Position numbers and translations under genes: made by a program
The notes under the pieces: model-generated
The model's input: only the letters and a program-made list of their open reading frames with translations
Databases searched by the model: none
What the model was told of the DNA's origin: nothing
Shown here: in pieces, positions 17,119 to 24,811 of the stretch
Position numbering within the stretch: position 1 is the first letter of the stretch
Layout: every line of letters starts with the position of its first letter
NCBI GenBank assembly: GCA_041685505.1
Contig: JAWLFQ010000004.1
Coordinates: forward strand, 16,854-80,853
DNA from: T1Sed10-7 sp041685505
GTDB lineage: Bacteria; Actinomycetota; Nitriliruptoria; Nitriliruptorales; Nitriliruptoraceae
Reading direction: 5' to 3'
DNA length: 64,000 bases

Positions 17119-18611
17119 GCGGGATCCTGACGCGCGGCTGTGCGGTGGGACATCGCGCCGAGCGTCGCTGGCACAGGCTGCTCCCTGGCTGGTGCACCGT
17201 CGGCCGCAGGGCCCTCCTGCGGCAGCGGCAGCTCGGCCACCACCCGGAAGCCGCCCGCAGGCAGACGACCGGCGCGCAGCGCGCCACCGAGCAGCGCCGC
17301 CCGCTCCCGCATCCCCAGCAGGCCCGTACCGGTGTCCCCACCGTGGTGGGCCCCACTGGTGTCCTCGGCGGCCCCCGCGCCGGCGACCAGCGCCGGATCG
17401 GGCGGTGCGTGGGGTGGTGTCCGACCCCGCCCGTCATCGGACACCGTGACCTGCAAGGTCCCCTGCTGCTGCGAGAGCGTCACGATCACCTCGGTGACGG
17501 CTCCCGCGTGCTTGAGCACGTTGGTCAACGACTCCTGGACGATCCGGTAGGCCGAGACCGCCACCCCGGGCGGGACCGCAAGGTCGGCTGGCAGGTGGTC
17601 CCCCAGCCGCACGGGAACGCCCGCGTCGGCCAGCCGCGTGACCAGGGCCGGCACGTCCTCCAGGGTGGGCTGCGGCGCCGCCTGCCCGTCGACGGCTCCC
17701 TGGTCGCGCAGGACGGTGACCAGGCGCCGGAGCTCGGCCAGCGCATCGCGTCCGCTGGACTCGATCTCGGCCAGCACCGCCGCCGCGGCCTCCGGGTCCC
17801 GCTCGGCCACGCGACGACCGGCGCCGGCCTGCACCACGACCACGCTGACCGTGTGGGCGACGACGTCGTGCAGCTCCCGGGCGATCCGTCGGCGCTCGTC
17901 GGCGGCGGCCAGCGCGGTGGCCAGACGTTGGTGACGCTCGGCCTCCTCGGCACGGACCTCGAGTTGCGCGACCAGCTGGCGGCGCGCACGGGTGCGGTCC
18001 CCCAGGGCGAAGACCCCGGTGAGCACCACCGAGGTGACCACGAAACCGACCGCGTCCAGCTCACCGCTGCGCCACCACGCCGCACCGAAGCCGAGCAGCA
18101 CGAACCCGGCGGTGATCGCCAGGGACACGCGGGCATCCTCGCGCGTGCCGTACGCCGCGACGGAGTACAACGCCAGGACCAGCGCCAGGCCCGCCAGACC
18201 GAGTTCGAAACCCAACAGGGTGAACACCCCGGTGACCGTCCCGCTGACGGCGATGGTGGCCAGCGGGGTGACCCTCCGCCACGCCAGTGGCGTCGCGATG
18301 AGGACGGCCAGCACCGCGCCCACGGCCACCGGTGCCAGGGCGTTCGTCCCGCCCTGCACCTGCGCAGCCAGCAACTCGCCGAGCAGCGCCACGCCCAGCA
18401 CCACGGCCGTGGCGATGTCCGCGGCTGGCGGCTCGTCGAAGGTGCCGTCACCCACCGAGCGAGCGCGCCACCCCGTGCGCGGGGCCGCGCTCGGGTGGTC
18501 GACGGGCGCTGACGGCGCGGGCGCTCCTCGCCCCTGCGGCCCGTCCGCAGGCAGGTCGGAGCCAGACGCCCCTCGGGGCGAGCTGCGGGGTGATCGGAAG
18601 GTGGTACGCAC
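17115..18611 (-). CDS. two-component sensor histidine kinase (HisKA_3 type)
   Basis: About 498 residues: a Pro/Arg-rich N-terminus, four to six membrane helices (about residues 65-200), then a HisKA_3 dimerisation segment RRRIARELHDVVAHTVSVVVVQAG containing the phosphorylated histidine, and an ATPase domain with QESLTNVLKHA, DDGRG and GLLGMRERAALLGG. Such kinases pair with NarL-type regulators, and this one overlaps its regulator by four bases. The start is uncertain. I prefer the GTG at 18611 because TACGGT lies six bases before it, a leaderless arrangement seen elsewhere here. Confidence 0.88.
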   Translation of the reverse strand: MRTTFRSPRSSPRGASGSDLPADGPQGRGAPAPSAPVDHPSAAPRTGWRARSVGDGTFDEPPAADIATAVVLGVALLGELLAAQVQGGTNALAPVAVGAVLAVLIATPLAWRRVTPLATIAVSGTVTGVFTLLGFELGLAGLALVLALYSVAAYGTREDARVSLAITAGFVLLGFGAAWWRSGELDAVGFVVTSVVLTGVFALGDRTRARRQLVAQLEVRAEEAERHQRLATALAAADERRRIARELHDVVAHTVSVVVVQAGAGRRVAERDPEAAAAVLAEIESSGRDALAELRRLVTVLRDQGAVDGQAAPQPTLEDVPALVTRLADAGVPVRLGDHLPADLAVPPGVAVSAYRIVQESLTNVLKHAGAVTEVIVTLSQQQGTLQVTVSDDGRGRTPPHAPPDPALVAGAGAAEDTSGAHHGGDTGTGLLGMRERAALLGGALRAGRLPAGGFRVVAELPLPQEGPAADGAPAREQPVPATLGAMSHRTAARQDPA

Positions 18612-18617
18612 GGTCCA

Positions 18618-18623
18618 ACCGTA
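18618..18623 (-). promoter_or_regulatory. -10 element for leaderless sensor-kinase message
   Basis: TACGGT on the minus strand, six bases before the GTG at 18611. No ribosome site precedes that start. Confidence 0.4.
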
Positions 18624-18695
18624 GAGCCTGGGTACCCTCCGCGGCCACCGGCCGTGACACCGGTCGCGTCCCGAGCGCCGAGGTGACGACGCACC

Positions 18696-19109
18696 GTGAC
18701 CTGGTTCCACCGCTACCTCGGCGCGATCATCGTGCTGCTGTTCGCCCTCATCATGATCACCGGGCTCGTGCTGCGGCTGCGCGGTGCGGAGGACACCCCC
18801 ACGCGACTGTGGGCGGTGCAGCACTGGACGGAGAACCTGCTCGTCGTCCAGGCGGTGACCGGGGTGATCCTGCTGCTCCTCGGTCGCCGCGCCGTCGGCA
18901 TCCCACCCGCCTGGCTGCACTACCTCTACGGCTCGATCTTCCCGCTCGTCGCGGTGGTCGGCGGCCGGCTCGCCGGGCTGCGCCGCGAGCGACGGGAGTA
19001 CGTCGGGCTGGCCTGGGGGGCGTTCTTCGCCTTCGTGCTCACCCTGCGTGGCCTGCAGACCGCCTGTGGAGCGACCATGGCCGCGCTCGGCCGGTGCCTG
19101 AGCCCGTGA
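18696..19109 (+). CDS. small four-helix membrane protein, unknown function
   Basis: A 137-residue protein with four hydrophobic segments (IIVLLFALIMITGLVLRL, LVVQAVTGVILLLLG, YLYGSIFPLVAVVGG and a C-terminal one), starting at a GTG. The motif LHYLYGSIFPL with histidines near helix ends is seen in small heme-type membrane proteins, but no clear ligand pair is present and I do not assign a function. It ends at the GTGA at 19106-19109, where a possible upstream start of the DsbA-like gene overlaps its stop. Confidence 0.65.
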   Translation: MTWFHRYLGAIIVLLFALIMITGLVLRLRGAEDTPTRLWAVQHWTENLLVVQAVTGVILLLLGRRAVGIPPAWLHYLYGSIFPLVAVVGGRLAGLRRERREYVGLAWGAFFAFVLTLRGLQTACGATMAALGRCLSP

Positions 19110-19141
19110 CCCCCGACGATCGCACCGACACCGAGGTACCC

Positions 19142-19750
19142 GTGACCCGCCGCTTCGCCGTGACCTTCGACTACCTGTGCCCCTTCGCCCGCAACGCCCA
19201 CGAGCATGTGCTGGCGGGGTTGCAGGGCGGAGCCGACTGGGAGGTCACCTTCACGCCCTTCAGCCTGGCGCAGAGCCACGTCGAGGAGGGGGGCACCGCC
19301 ATCTGGGACCGTGCCGCACCCCTGGCGCGCCCGGGGGTGCGCGCCCTGGCCGCCGGCATCGCCGTGCGGGAGCGGCTGCCCGACCGGTTCCCCGCCGCCC
19401 ACGCAGCGCTGTTCGCCGCCCGCCACGACCGCGGCGAGGACATCAAGGATCCCGAGGTGCTGCGCCGCGCCCTCGACCGTGCAGAGGTTGACGGGGCGCA
19501 GGTGCTGTCGTGGGTGGAGGACGGCGTCGCGCTCGAACTGCTCCGTGAGGAGCACGAGCGCGGCGTGCTCGAGCACGAGGTGTGGGGTGTGCCGACCTTC
19601 ATCGGTGCCACGCGCGCAGCCTTCGTCCGCCTGCTGGACCGACCCGCGGCGGACACGCCCGCGGCGATCGACACCGTCGAGCACGTCCTGACGCTGTTGG
19701 AGGCACGTGGCAACGTCCACGAGTTCAAACAGACCGACCTGCCGGTGTGA
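19142..19750 (+). CDS. DsbA-like thioredoxin-fold protein
   Basis: The 202-residue protein starts RRFAVTFDYLCPFARNAHEHV, a thioredoxin-fold DsbA-family start with one active-site cysteine (CPFA instead of CxxC). A cis-proline loop follows late in VWGVPTFIG. The single cysteine resembles mycothiol- or glutathione-dependent relatives (2-hydroxychromene-2-carboxylate isomerase and nitroreductase-like groups) rather than disulfide formation. The GTG at 19142 has GAGG six bases before it. An in-frame GTG at 19106 overlaps the previous stop and would add 12 residues. Confidence 0.8.
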   Translation: MTRRFAVTFDYLCPFARNAHEHVLAGLQGGADWEVTFTPFSLAQSHVEEGGTAIWDRAAPLARPGVRALAAGIAVRERLPDRFPAAHAALFAARHDRGEDIKDPEVLRRALDRAEVDGAQVLSWVEDGVALELLREEHERGVLEHEVWGVPTFIGATRAAFVRLLDRPAADTPAAIDTVEHVLTLLEARGNVHEFKQTDLPV

Positions 19751-19816
19751 GGTGGCGTGCTCGAGCGGTGCCGCCCGCGGCCGGTGCCGCGGTGCTGTCG
19801 CGTCACGCCGTGTCGC

Positions 19817-20773
19817 TCAGCACCGGCCGCGGAACCGTTCGGCATGCTCGGCCGGTGGGTGGACGACGTCGACCAGCGGGGCCGCTGCGACCCCCGGCGC
19901 GTGGGCCTCGGTGACCTGGAGCTCGGCCCACCACCGGCCGGTGCCGTCGGGCAGCTCGGCATGGAGGAGGACCTTGACGTCGACGGGGGCCGGGCCGCTG
20001 GTGGCGGCGTCGGATCCCGCTGCGGGCGAAGGGCGTCCCGCCGTGGCCCCGAGTTCCTGCACCGCACGCAACCAGCCCACGATCGTCCGCGCCACCGCCG
20101 CGGGATCCAGTGCGGCCAGTGGCTCGCGTGCCACCGGCAGCAGGAGCAGATCGTCAGGACCCAGCGGCACCGGTGGTGCCACCAGCCGCAGCCCGTCGGC
20201 GTCCAGGACGCGGTGCTCCTCGGCCCATAGGACATCGAGGACCTCCGGTCGTGCCAGACGGTGTTGGACCGCGACGGTCATCGGCGGTATCCGCGTCGGG
20301 GTCAGGACCTGCGCGTGGGGGTGCTGCTGCGAGGCGCCGGCGCTGCTGCCGACCGCGGTGGTCAGCAGGGACCACCGCCCGGCGACGTCGCCGGCGAGGT
20401 GCTGCTGCAGCGCCAGCACGCTGGTCCAGGCAGCCACCGCGTCCCGATGCAGATGGGTGAGGGTCGGCCCGTGCTCAGGGCCCACGACCAGCCGCGCTGC
20501 TCCCGTCGCCTCTGCCAGTGGCGGGTACAGGTTGCGCATCGCGAACCACCGGCCCGCGCCGAACTCCACGCTGCCCGGGATCAACCGCTCGTCATCGGCC
20601 GGGGTGTCGCAGAAGGGACAGCGGTCCACGTCGGTGACCAGCTCCTGGCGGACCGGGCGGCGGCGGGGCCGCAGCTCGCGCGCGGGCGTCCACACACCGA
20701 CCCGACCCGTCAGCGGACAGGTGGTGGCCACGGCGGCGCGGCGCTGGACGTCGGCGCTGCGCTGTGCGCTCAA
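19817..20773 (-). CDS. galactose-1-phosphate uridylyltransferase-like protein
   Basis: The 318-residue protein has a CPFC zinc pair near residue 52 and the nucleotidyl-transfer motif HPHAQV at the place where GalT has HPHGQ. It also has a start WTPARELRPRRRP typical of the GalT/HIT-like superfamily. It would move a nucleotidyl group onto a sugar phosphate or split a dinucleotide. No galK or galE is adjacent, so I do not use the name galT. Its start overlaps the end of the ACT-domain gene by four bases. Confidence 0.75.
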   Translation of the reverse strand: MSAQRSADVQRRAAVATTCPLTGRVGVWTPARELRPRRRPVRQELVTDVDRCPFCDTPADDERLIPGSVEFGAGRWFAMRNLYPPLAEATGAARLVVGPEHGPTLTHLHRDAVAAWTSVLALQQHLAGDVAGRWSLLTTAVGSSAGASQQHPHAQVLTPTRIPPMTVAVQHRLARPEVLDVLWAEEHRVLDADGLRLVAPPVPLGPDDLLLLPVAREPLAALDPAAVARTIVGWLRAVQELGATAGRPSPAAGSDAATSGPAPVDVKVLLHAELPDGTGRWWAELQVTEAHAPGVAAAPLVDVVHPPAEHAERFRGRC

Positions 20774-21153
20774 GGGTCCGCGACCCCGAGCAGCGTCGCT
20801 GCGCGCTCGAGGTCGTCGCAGACGATCACGAGCTTGCTGCCAGCGGCGATGTAGGCCTGTTCGATGTTCACGCCCGCGTCGGCCAGGGTCCGGCAGGCCG
20901 CACCGAGATGGCCGGGTTCGTCGGGCAGCGGGACCACCACCACGCCGCGGGCGGCCTGCACCTCGATGCCGTCGGACGTCAGGGCCTCCAGGGCCTCGTC
21001 CGCACGGTCGACCAGGACGTGCACGATGCCCCTGCCCTGGCCCGTGAAGGCACTGATCGCCTCGATGTTGACCGCCGCGGCGCCCAGCACCTCGCCCAGG
21101 CGCGCGAGCTGACCCGGGGTGTCCTCGGGGATGATGACCAGATCCTTGCGCAC
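20770..21153 (-). CDS. tandem ACT-domain protein
   Basis: A 127-residue protein made of two ACT domains, the first starting DLVIIPEDTPGQLARLGEVLGAAAVNIEAIS and the second VVVPLPDEPGHLGAACRTLADAGVNIEQAY. Both carry the Gly-Gln/His-Leu and N-I-E features of amino-acid-binding ACT folds. Stand-alone pairs of this size are widespread in actinobacteria and probably sense an amino acid. A GTG start at 21153 follows GAGGAGG. It is coupled to the GalT-like gene by a 4-base overlap. Confidence 0.85.
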   Translation of the reverse strand: MRKDLVIIPEDTPGQLARLGEVLGAAAVNIEAISAFTGQGRGIVHVLVDRADEALEALTSDGIEVQAARGVVVVPLPDEPGHLGAACRTLADAGVNIEQAYIAAGSKLVIVCDDLERAATLLGVADP

Positions 21154-21220
21154 CCCACCCTCCTCGTACGGTCCGCCCAGGCTAGACCGCGACCGGCCGG
21201 TCGGGGCGGACGGCGACGGT

Positions 21221-21229
21221 TGCTACACT
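21221..21229 (+). promoter_or_regulatory. extended -10 promoter of tRNA-Asn
   Basis: TGCTACACT contains TACACT with an upstream TG, an extended -10 element. It lies 32 bases before the tRNA-Asn 5' end. No strong -35 is visible. Confidence 0.5.
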
Positions 21230-21261
21230 CCGTGCCGCCCGCAGCCCATCCAGCGGGTCTG

Positions 21262-21334
21262 TCCGGGGTAGCTCAGTAGGCAGAGCGTTCGACTGTTAAT
21301 CGAAATGTCGCCGGTTCGAGCCCGGCCCCCGGAG
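21262..21334 (+). tRNA. tRNA-Asn (GTT)
   Basis: Full cloverleaf: the acceptor stem TCCGGGG pairs with CCCCGGA, discriminator G, the anticodon stem TTCGA/TCGAA encloses CTGTTAA with anticodon GTT at 21295-21297, and the T arm GCCGG/CCGGC encloses TTCGAGC. The CCA end is encoded at 21335-21337. Confidence 0.96.
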
Positions 21335-21398
21335 CCATCCCCCTGACCGCCCAGCACCGCCCGCCGTCCGACGGCGATCACCGTGGGTCTCGGAGCGC

Positions 21399-22361
21399 TC
21401 AGGGGCGCAGTACCAGCTTGCCGAACAGCTCCCCGTCGAGCATGCGTTGGAAGGCCGCGGGCGCCGCATCGAGCGGCGACACGGCGTCGATGGGGGGCCG
21501 CACGCCGGTGGCCTCGAGCATCCGCAGCAGGTCGACCAACTCGTGTCGGGTCCCCATCGTGGAGCCGACGACCTGCAGCTGGCGGAAGAACATGCGGCTC
21601 AGATCCGCAGGCGGGTTCGGTCCGGAGGTCGCCCCCGAGACCACCACGGTCCCGCCCGGTGCCAGCGCCCGCAGTGAGTGGGCCCAGGTGGCCTCGCCGA
21701 CGGTCTCGATCACCGCGTCGACCCGGGATGGGAGGCGGTCGCCCGTGGGCAGCGTCACGTGGGCACCCAAGGACGCGGCGCGTTCGAGCTTGGACTCGTC
21801 ACGGCTGGTCACCGTGACGTGCAGACCCGCCGCTCGCGCCAGCAGCAGCGCCGCCGTGGCGACCCCACCGCCGGCCCCCTGGATCAGCACCCGCTTGCCC
21901 GGGCGGAGCCCCGCACGGGTGAACAGCATGCGGTAGGCCGTGAGCCAGGCCACCGGCAGGCACGCAGCCTCCTCGAAGCTGATGCCAGCGGGCTTGTCCA
22001 CCAGGTTGCGGCTCGGCACGGCGACCTGTTCGGCGAAGGTGCCGTCGTAGCGCTCGCTGAGGATCGAGAACTCCCCGCTGAGGGTCTCATCCGCAGCATC
22101 GGTGTCGGCGATCACCGCGTGGACCACGACCTCCCGCCCGGTCGCCGTGACCCCGGCAGCGTCGCACCCGAGCACGATGGGGAGCCGTTGCGGGTCGATC
22201 CCCACCCCACGCAGGGTCCACAGGTCGTGGTGGTTGAGCGCAGCGGCTCGAACGCTGACGACCTCCCAGCCCGGTGGTGGGTCGGGTGCGGGATGCTCGC
22301 CGAGGTGCAGCCCGGCGAGGGGGTCGTCGGGCGTGGCGGCGGCGGCGAGGACGGCGAACAT
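21399..22361 (-). CDS. zinc-type medium-chain dehydrogenase / quinone oxidoreductase
   Basis: This 320-residue MDR-family enzyme has the GroES-like start with VVSVRAAALNHHDLWTLRG, a VLGCDAAGVT segment and the NAD(P) motif VLIQGAGGGVATAALLLA. The structural zinc cysteines are absent, so it is closer to quinone oxidoreductases or enoyl reductases than to alcohol dehydrogenases. The ATG at 22361 lies six bases after TAGGGT, suggesting a leaderless transcript. The upstream gene is unrelated. Confidence 0.87.
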   Translation of the reverse strand: MFAVLAAAATPDDPLAGLHLGEHPAPDPPPGWEVVSVRAAALNHHDLWTLRGVGIDPQRLPIVLGCDAAGVTATGREVVVHAVIADTDAADETLSGEFSILSERYDGTFAEQVAVPSRNLVDKPAGISFEEAACLPVAWLTAYRMLFTRAGLRPGKRVLIQGAGGGVATAALLLARAAGLHVTVTSRDESKLERAASLGAHVTLPTGDRLPSRVDAVIETVGEATWAHSLRALAPGGTVVVSGATSGPNPPADLSRMFFRQLQVVGSTMGTRHELVDLLRMLEATGVRPPIDAVSPLDAAPAAFQRMLDGELFGKLVLRP

Positions 22362-22367
22362 GCCACC

Positions 22368-22373
22368 ACCCTA
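22368..22373 (-). promoter_or_regulatory. -10 element for leaderless dehydrogenase message
   Basis: TAGGGT on the minus strand, six bases before the ATG at 22361, with no ribosome site in between. Confidence 0.45.
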
Positions 22374-22413
22374 GCGATGTCCCCGCTCCCGCCGTCGACG
22401 GCAGCGTGCACCT

Positions 22414-23406
22414 TCACGCCTCCCAGGCCGCCACCGCCACCGGTGCCGGATCGAGGGCGGCATCCACCCAACCGGCCACGGTCGCCGCGAGGCTGGGGTC
22501 GGCGATGCGGACCAGGAGCTCTACCCCATCGGCCGCTGCGACCCCCCGCTGGCGGGTCCAGCTCACCTGTCCGGGATCGAGACCCAGGGCGGTCGCGGTG
22601 CGGTGTCGCACCAGGTCGCCGGCAACCTGCGGACCCACGCGTGCGATGACCCGTGCCCGGCGACGGGCCTCCGGCTGCTCCGTGGCCAGCAGGTCCAGGG
22701 CCCGGGCGTGCAGAGCCGCGGGTCCCCCGGTGAGGGTCACGGCGTGCTCGTCCACCGCGGCGAGGCTCGCCAGGATGCCCACGCCCAGTGCGAAGCCGCC
22801 GTCGGCCTCGAGCCGCCGCCGCGCCACCTCGGCAGCCGCGGCACGGGCCAGATGGTGCGCGATGTCGGCATCGCCTGCCGGCGCAGCCCCATCGTGGCCC
22901 GACGGTGCGCCCTCCCCCACCGCCTCCATGGCGGTGGCGGTGTCCCCGGCCTGCGCACCCTGGCGGCCACGCGACGCACGCTCACCGACCCACGCCGTCA
23001 CGGCCAGGGTGTCGGTTCGCAGCTGACGCGCGATCTCGCTCACCGGCACACCGGCGCGGCGCAGTGCCCGGGCGCGCGCCGGCCGGGTGTCACCGGGCTC
23101 GTCGAGGGCCCCGTCGACGCGGTCGCCGTCGATCCGGTTCCCGTCACCGCGAGCGCGGTCGGTGACCACGCTGAGCTCCGGCAGGCTCGCCGGTGCGACG
23201 GCGCGTCGCGCACGCGCCGTGAGCGCGAACCCGATCGGCCGCTCGTGCTCGCGCTGCGGGTCGGTGGCAGAGCTCGCAGCGTCGCCAGGCGGCGCGTCCT
23301 CGGGGACCTCGAGGACCTCGAGCGGCAGCTCGGCCTGCCGGGCGTCACCGTGCAGGGGCGCACCACCCTGGTCACGGGTGCGGTGGGGTGTGGGTGATCG
23401 TTCCAT
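22414..23406 (-). CDS. helix-turn-helix protein of unknown function
   Basis: I do not recognise this 330-residue protein as a named family. It has a long polar N-terminus, then RARALRRAGVPVSEIARQL (about residues 111-129), which reads as a helix-turn-helix. An Ala-rich helical part follows, then a C-terminal region with RRRARVIARVGPQVAGDLVRH and a final LLVRIADPSLAATVAGWVDAAL. The layout suggests a DNA-binding protein with a separate sensing or partner domain. The ATG at 23406 lies six bases after TAGTGT. It sits directly downstream of the sigma factor gene on the same strand but appears to have its own promoter. Confidence 0.6.
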   Translation of the reverse strand: MERSPTPHRTRDQGGAPLHGDARQAELPLEVLEVPEDAPPGDAASSATDPQREHERPIGFALTARARRAVAPASLPELSVVTDRARGDGNRIDGDRVDGALDEPGDTRPARARALRRAGVPVSEIARQLRTDTLAVTAWVGERASRGRQGAQAGDTATAMEAVGEGAPSGHDGAAPAGDADIAHHLARAAAAEVARRRLEADGGFALGVGILASLAAVDEHAVTLTGGPAALHARALDLLATEQPEARRRARVIARVGPQVAGDLVRHRTATALGLDPGQVSWTRQRGVAAADGVELLVRIADPSLAATVAGWVDAALDPAPVAVAAWEA

Positions 23407-23412
23407 GTCTCG

Positions 23413-23418
23413 ACACTA
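23413..23418 (-). promoter_or_regulatory. -10 element for leaderless message of the HTH protein
   Basis: TAGTGT on the minus strand, six bases before the ATG at 23406, in the 89-base gap after the sigma factor. Confidence 0.45.
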
Positions 23419-23495
23419 CGCCCGGGGTGTGACAGCCCGGATCGCGGGGGATCTCGGGCCCACCACCAGGCTTCCGTCGAGCCGTGTGTCGGCGG

Positions 23496-24644
23496 TCAGT
23501 CGTCCAGGTAGCCGTTCAGCTGATCGACGTGGCAGGGACGTCGCAGCTTGGCCAGCGCCTTGGCCTCGATCTGGCGGATCCGTTCACGGGTGAGGCCGAG
23601 CTGGGCCCCGACCTGTTCGAGGGTCGAGGGCTGGTCCCCCACCAGACCGAAGCGCAGCTCGATCACGACCCGTTCACGGGGGTTGAGGTCCTCGAGGACC
23701 TCCTCGAGGTGGGCTCGCAACAGCAGGTGCGCCGCAGCCTCCACGGGCTCGGTGGCGTTGCGGTCCTCGATCAGCTCGCCCATCGCCCCGTCCCCGTCCT
23801 CGCCGATGGGTGCATCCAGGGAGGCGGGGTCGACAGCGATGCGGCGGAACTCCTCCACCTTGGCCATGGACAGTTCGGCGCCCTGGGCGACCTCCTCGAG
23901 GGTCGGCTCCCGTCCGAGCCGCTGGACCAGGTTGCGCTCGACCCGGGAGATGCGGTTCATGGTCTCGACCAGGTGCACGGGGATGCGGATCGTGCGGGAC
24001 TGGTCGGCGATCGCCCGGCTGATCATCTGGCGGATCCACCAGGTCGCGTAGGTGGAGAACTTGTAGCCCCGCGTGTAGTCGAACTTGTCGACCGCCCGCA
24101 TCAGGCCGAGGTTGCCCTCCTGGATCACGTCGGTGAACTGCAGTCCACGACCGACGTGACGCTTGGCGATGGAGACGACCAACCGCAGGTTGGCCTCGAT
24201 CATGTCCTGCTTCGCACGCTGCCCGAGCCGCGCGATGCGGCGCAGGCGGGCGCGCTGCCCCGGGCGCAACCCGACGCCGGGACCGAGCATCGCCGCCGCT
24301 GCGAGGCCGGCGTCCACCCGCTTCGCCAGATCCACCTCGCGCTGCTGATCGAGCAGGTCGACCCGACCGATCTCGTTGAGGTACAGGCGCACCGCGTCGA
24401 CCCCCGCAGCGGTGTCGACGACCGCGGCCGGCGCCCTGCGCTGCGTGTCGGGCGGTGGCCGCGCCGCATCGGTGGTCACCGGTGCGGCCGGTGCGGCCGG
24501 TGCCCGTGGCTGCCACGGGGGTACCTCCACCGTTACCTGCGGACCGGCCGTCGCGGACGTGACCGCGGGTTCGGACCTCGATGCAGCAGCACCAGGGACC
24601 ACCTCCACCCCCAGACGCCCGGTAGAGCGCTGCTGTGGCCCCAC
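23496..24644 (-). CDS. RNA polymerase sigma-70 factor (RpoD/SigA type)
   Basis: The 382-residue protein has a Pro/Ala-rich N-terminal part of about 75 residues and region 1.2 (VRLYLNEIGRVDLL). Region 2 is full (ANLRLVVSIAKRHVGRGLQF, DVIQEGNLGLMRAVDKFDY, KFSTYATWWIRQ). Regions 3 and 4 end in LEQVGAQLGLTRERIRQIEAKAL. Region 1.1 is not recognisable. This is a group 1 or 2 factor; position just after dnaG, as in the classical primase-sigma operon, favours the main sigma factor. A GTG start at 24644 follows GGGAG seven bases upstream. Confidence 0.92.
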   Translation of the reverse strand: MGPQQRSTGRLGVEVVPGAAASRSEPAVTSATAGPQVTVEVPPWQPRAPAAPAAPVTTDAARPPPDTQRRAPAAVVDTAAGVDAVRLYLNEIGRVDLLDQQREVDLAKRVDAGLAAAAMLGPGVGLRPGQRARLRRIARLGQRAKQDMIEANLRLVVSIAKRHVGRGLQFTDVIQEGNLGLMRAVDKFDYTRGYKFSTYATWWIRQMISRAIADQSRTIRIPVHLVETMNRISRVERNLVQRLGREPTLEEVAQGAELSMAKVEEFRRIAVDPASLDAPIGEDGDGAMGELIEDRNATEPVEAAAHLLLRAHLEEVLEDLNPRERVVIELRFGLVGDQPSTLEQVGAQLGLTRERIRQIEAKALAKLRRPCHVDQLNGYLDD

Positions 24645-24695
24645 GGTGGTCTCCCTCCCCCGCGCCGGGACGTAGCCCGCCCCGGCCCGCGGTCG

Positions 24696-24701
24696 ATGCT
24701 A
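24696..24701 (-). promoter_or_regulatory. possible -10 element for the sigma factor gene
   Basis: TAGCAT on the minus strand lies about 50 bases before the sigma start. Its -35 partner is poor, so this is a weak candidate for a promoter separate from dnaG. Confidence 0.3.
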
Positions 24702-24770
24702 CGGACGGTGACCACGGTCCGACCCGGTTCGTCGCCCGGCGCATCGGGCGCGCACCGACCGCGCACCGGT

Positions 24771-24790
24771 CGGCGGGTCCGCTCCCGCCG
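24771..24790 (-). terminator. hairpin between dnaG and the sigma factor gene
   Basis: CGGCGGG and CCCGCCG form a 7-bp GC stem with a 6-base loop, about 20 bases after the dnaG stop. It lacks a T-tract. It may be a terminator or attenuator that uncouples primase from sigma expression. Confidence 0.4.
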
Positions 24791-24811
24791 CCGGGAACGG
24801 GGTCGTCGGGG

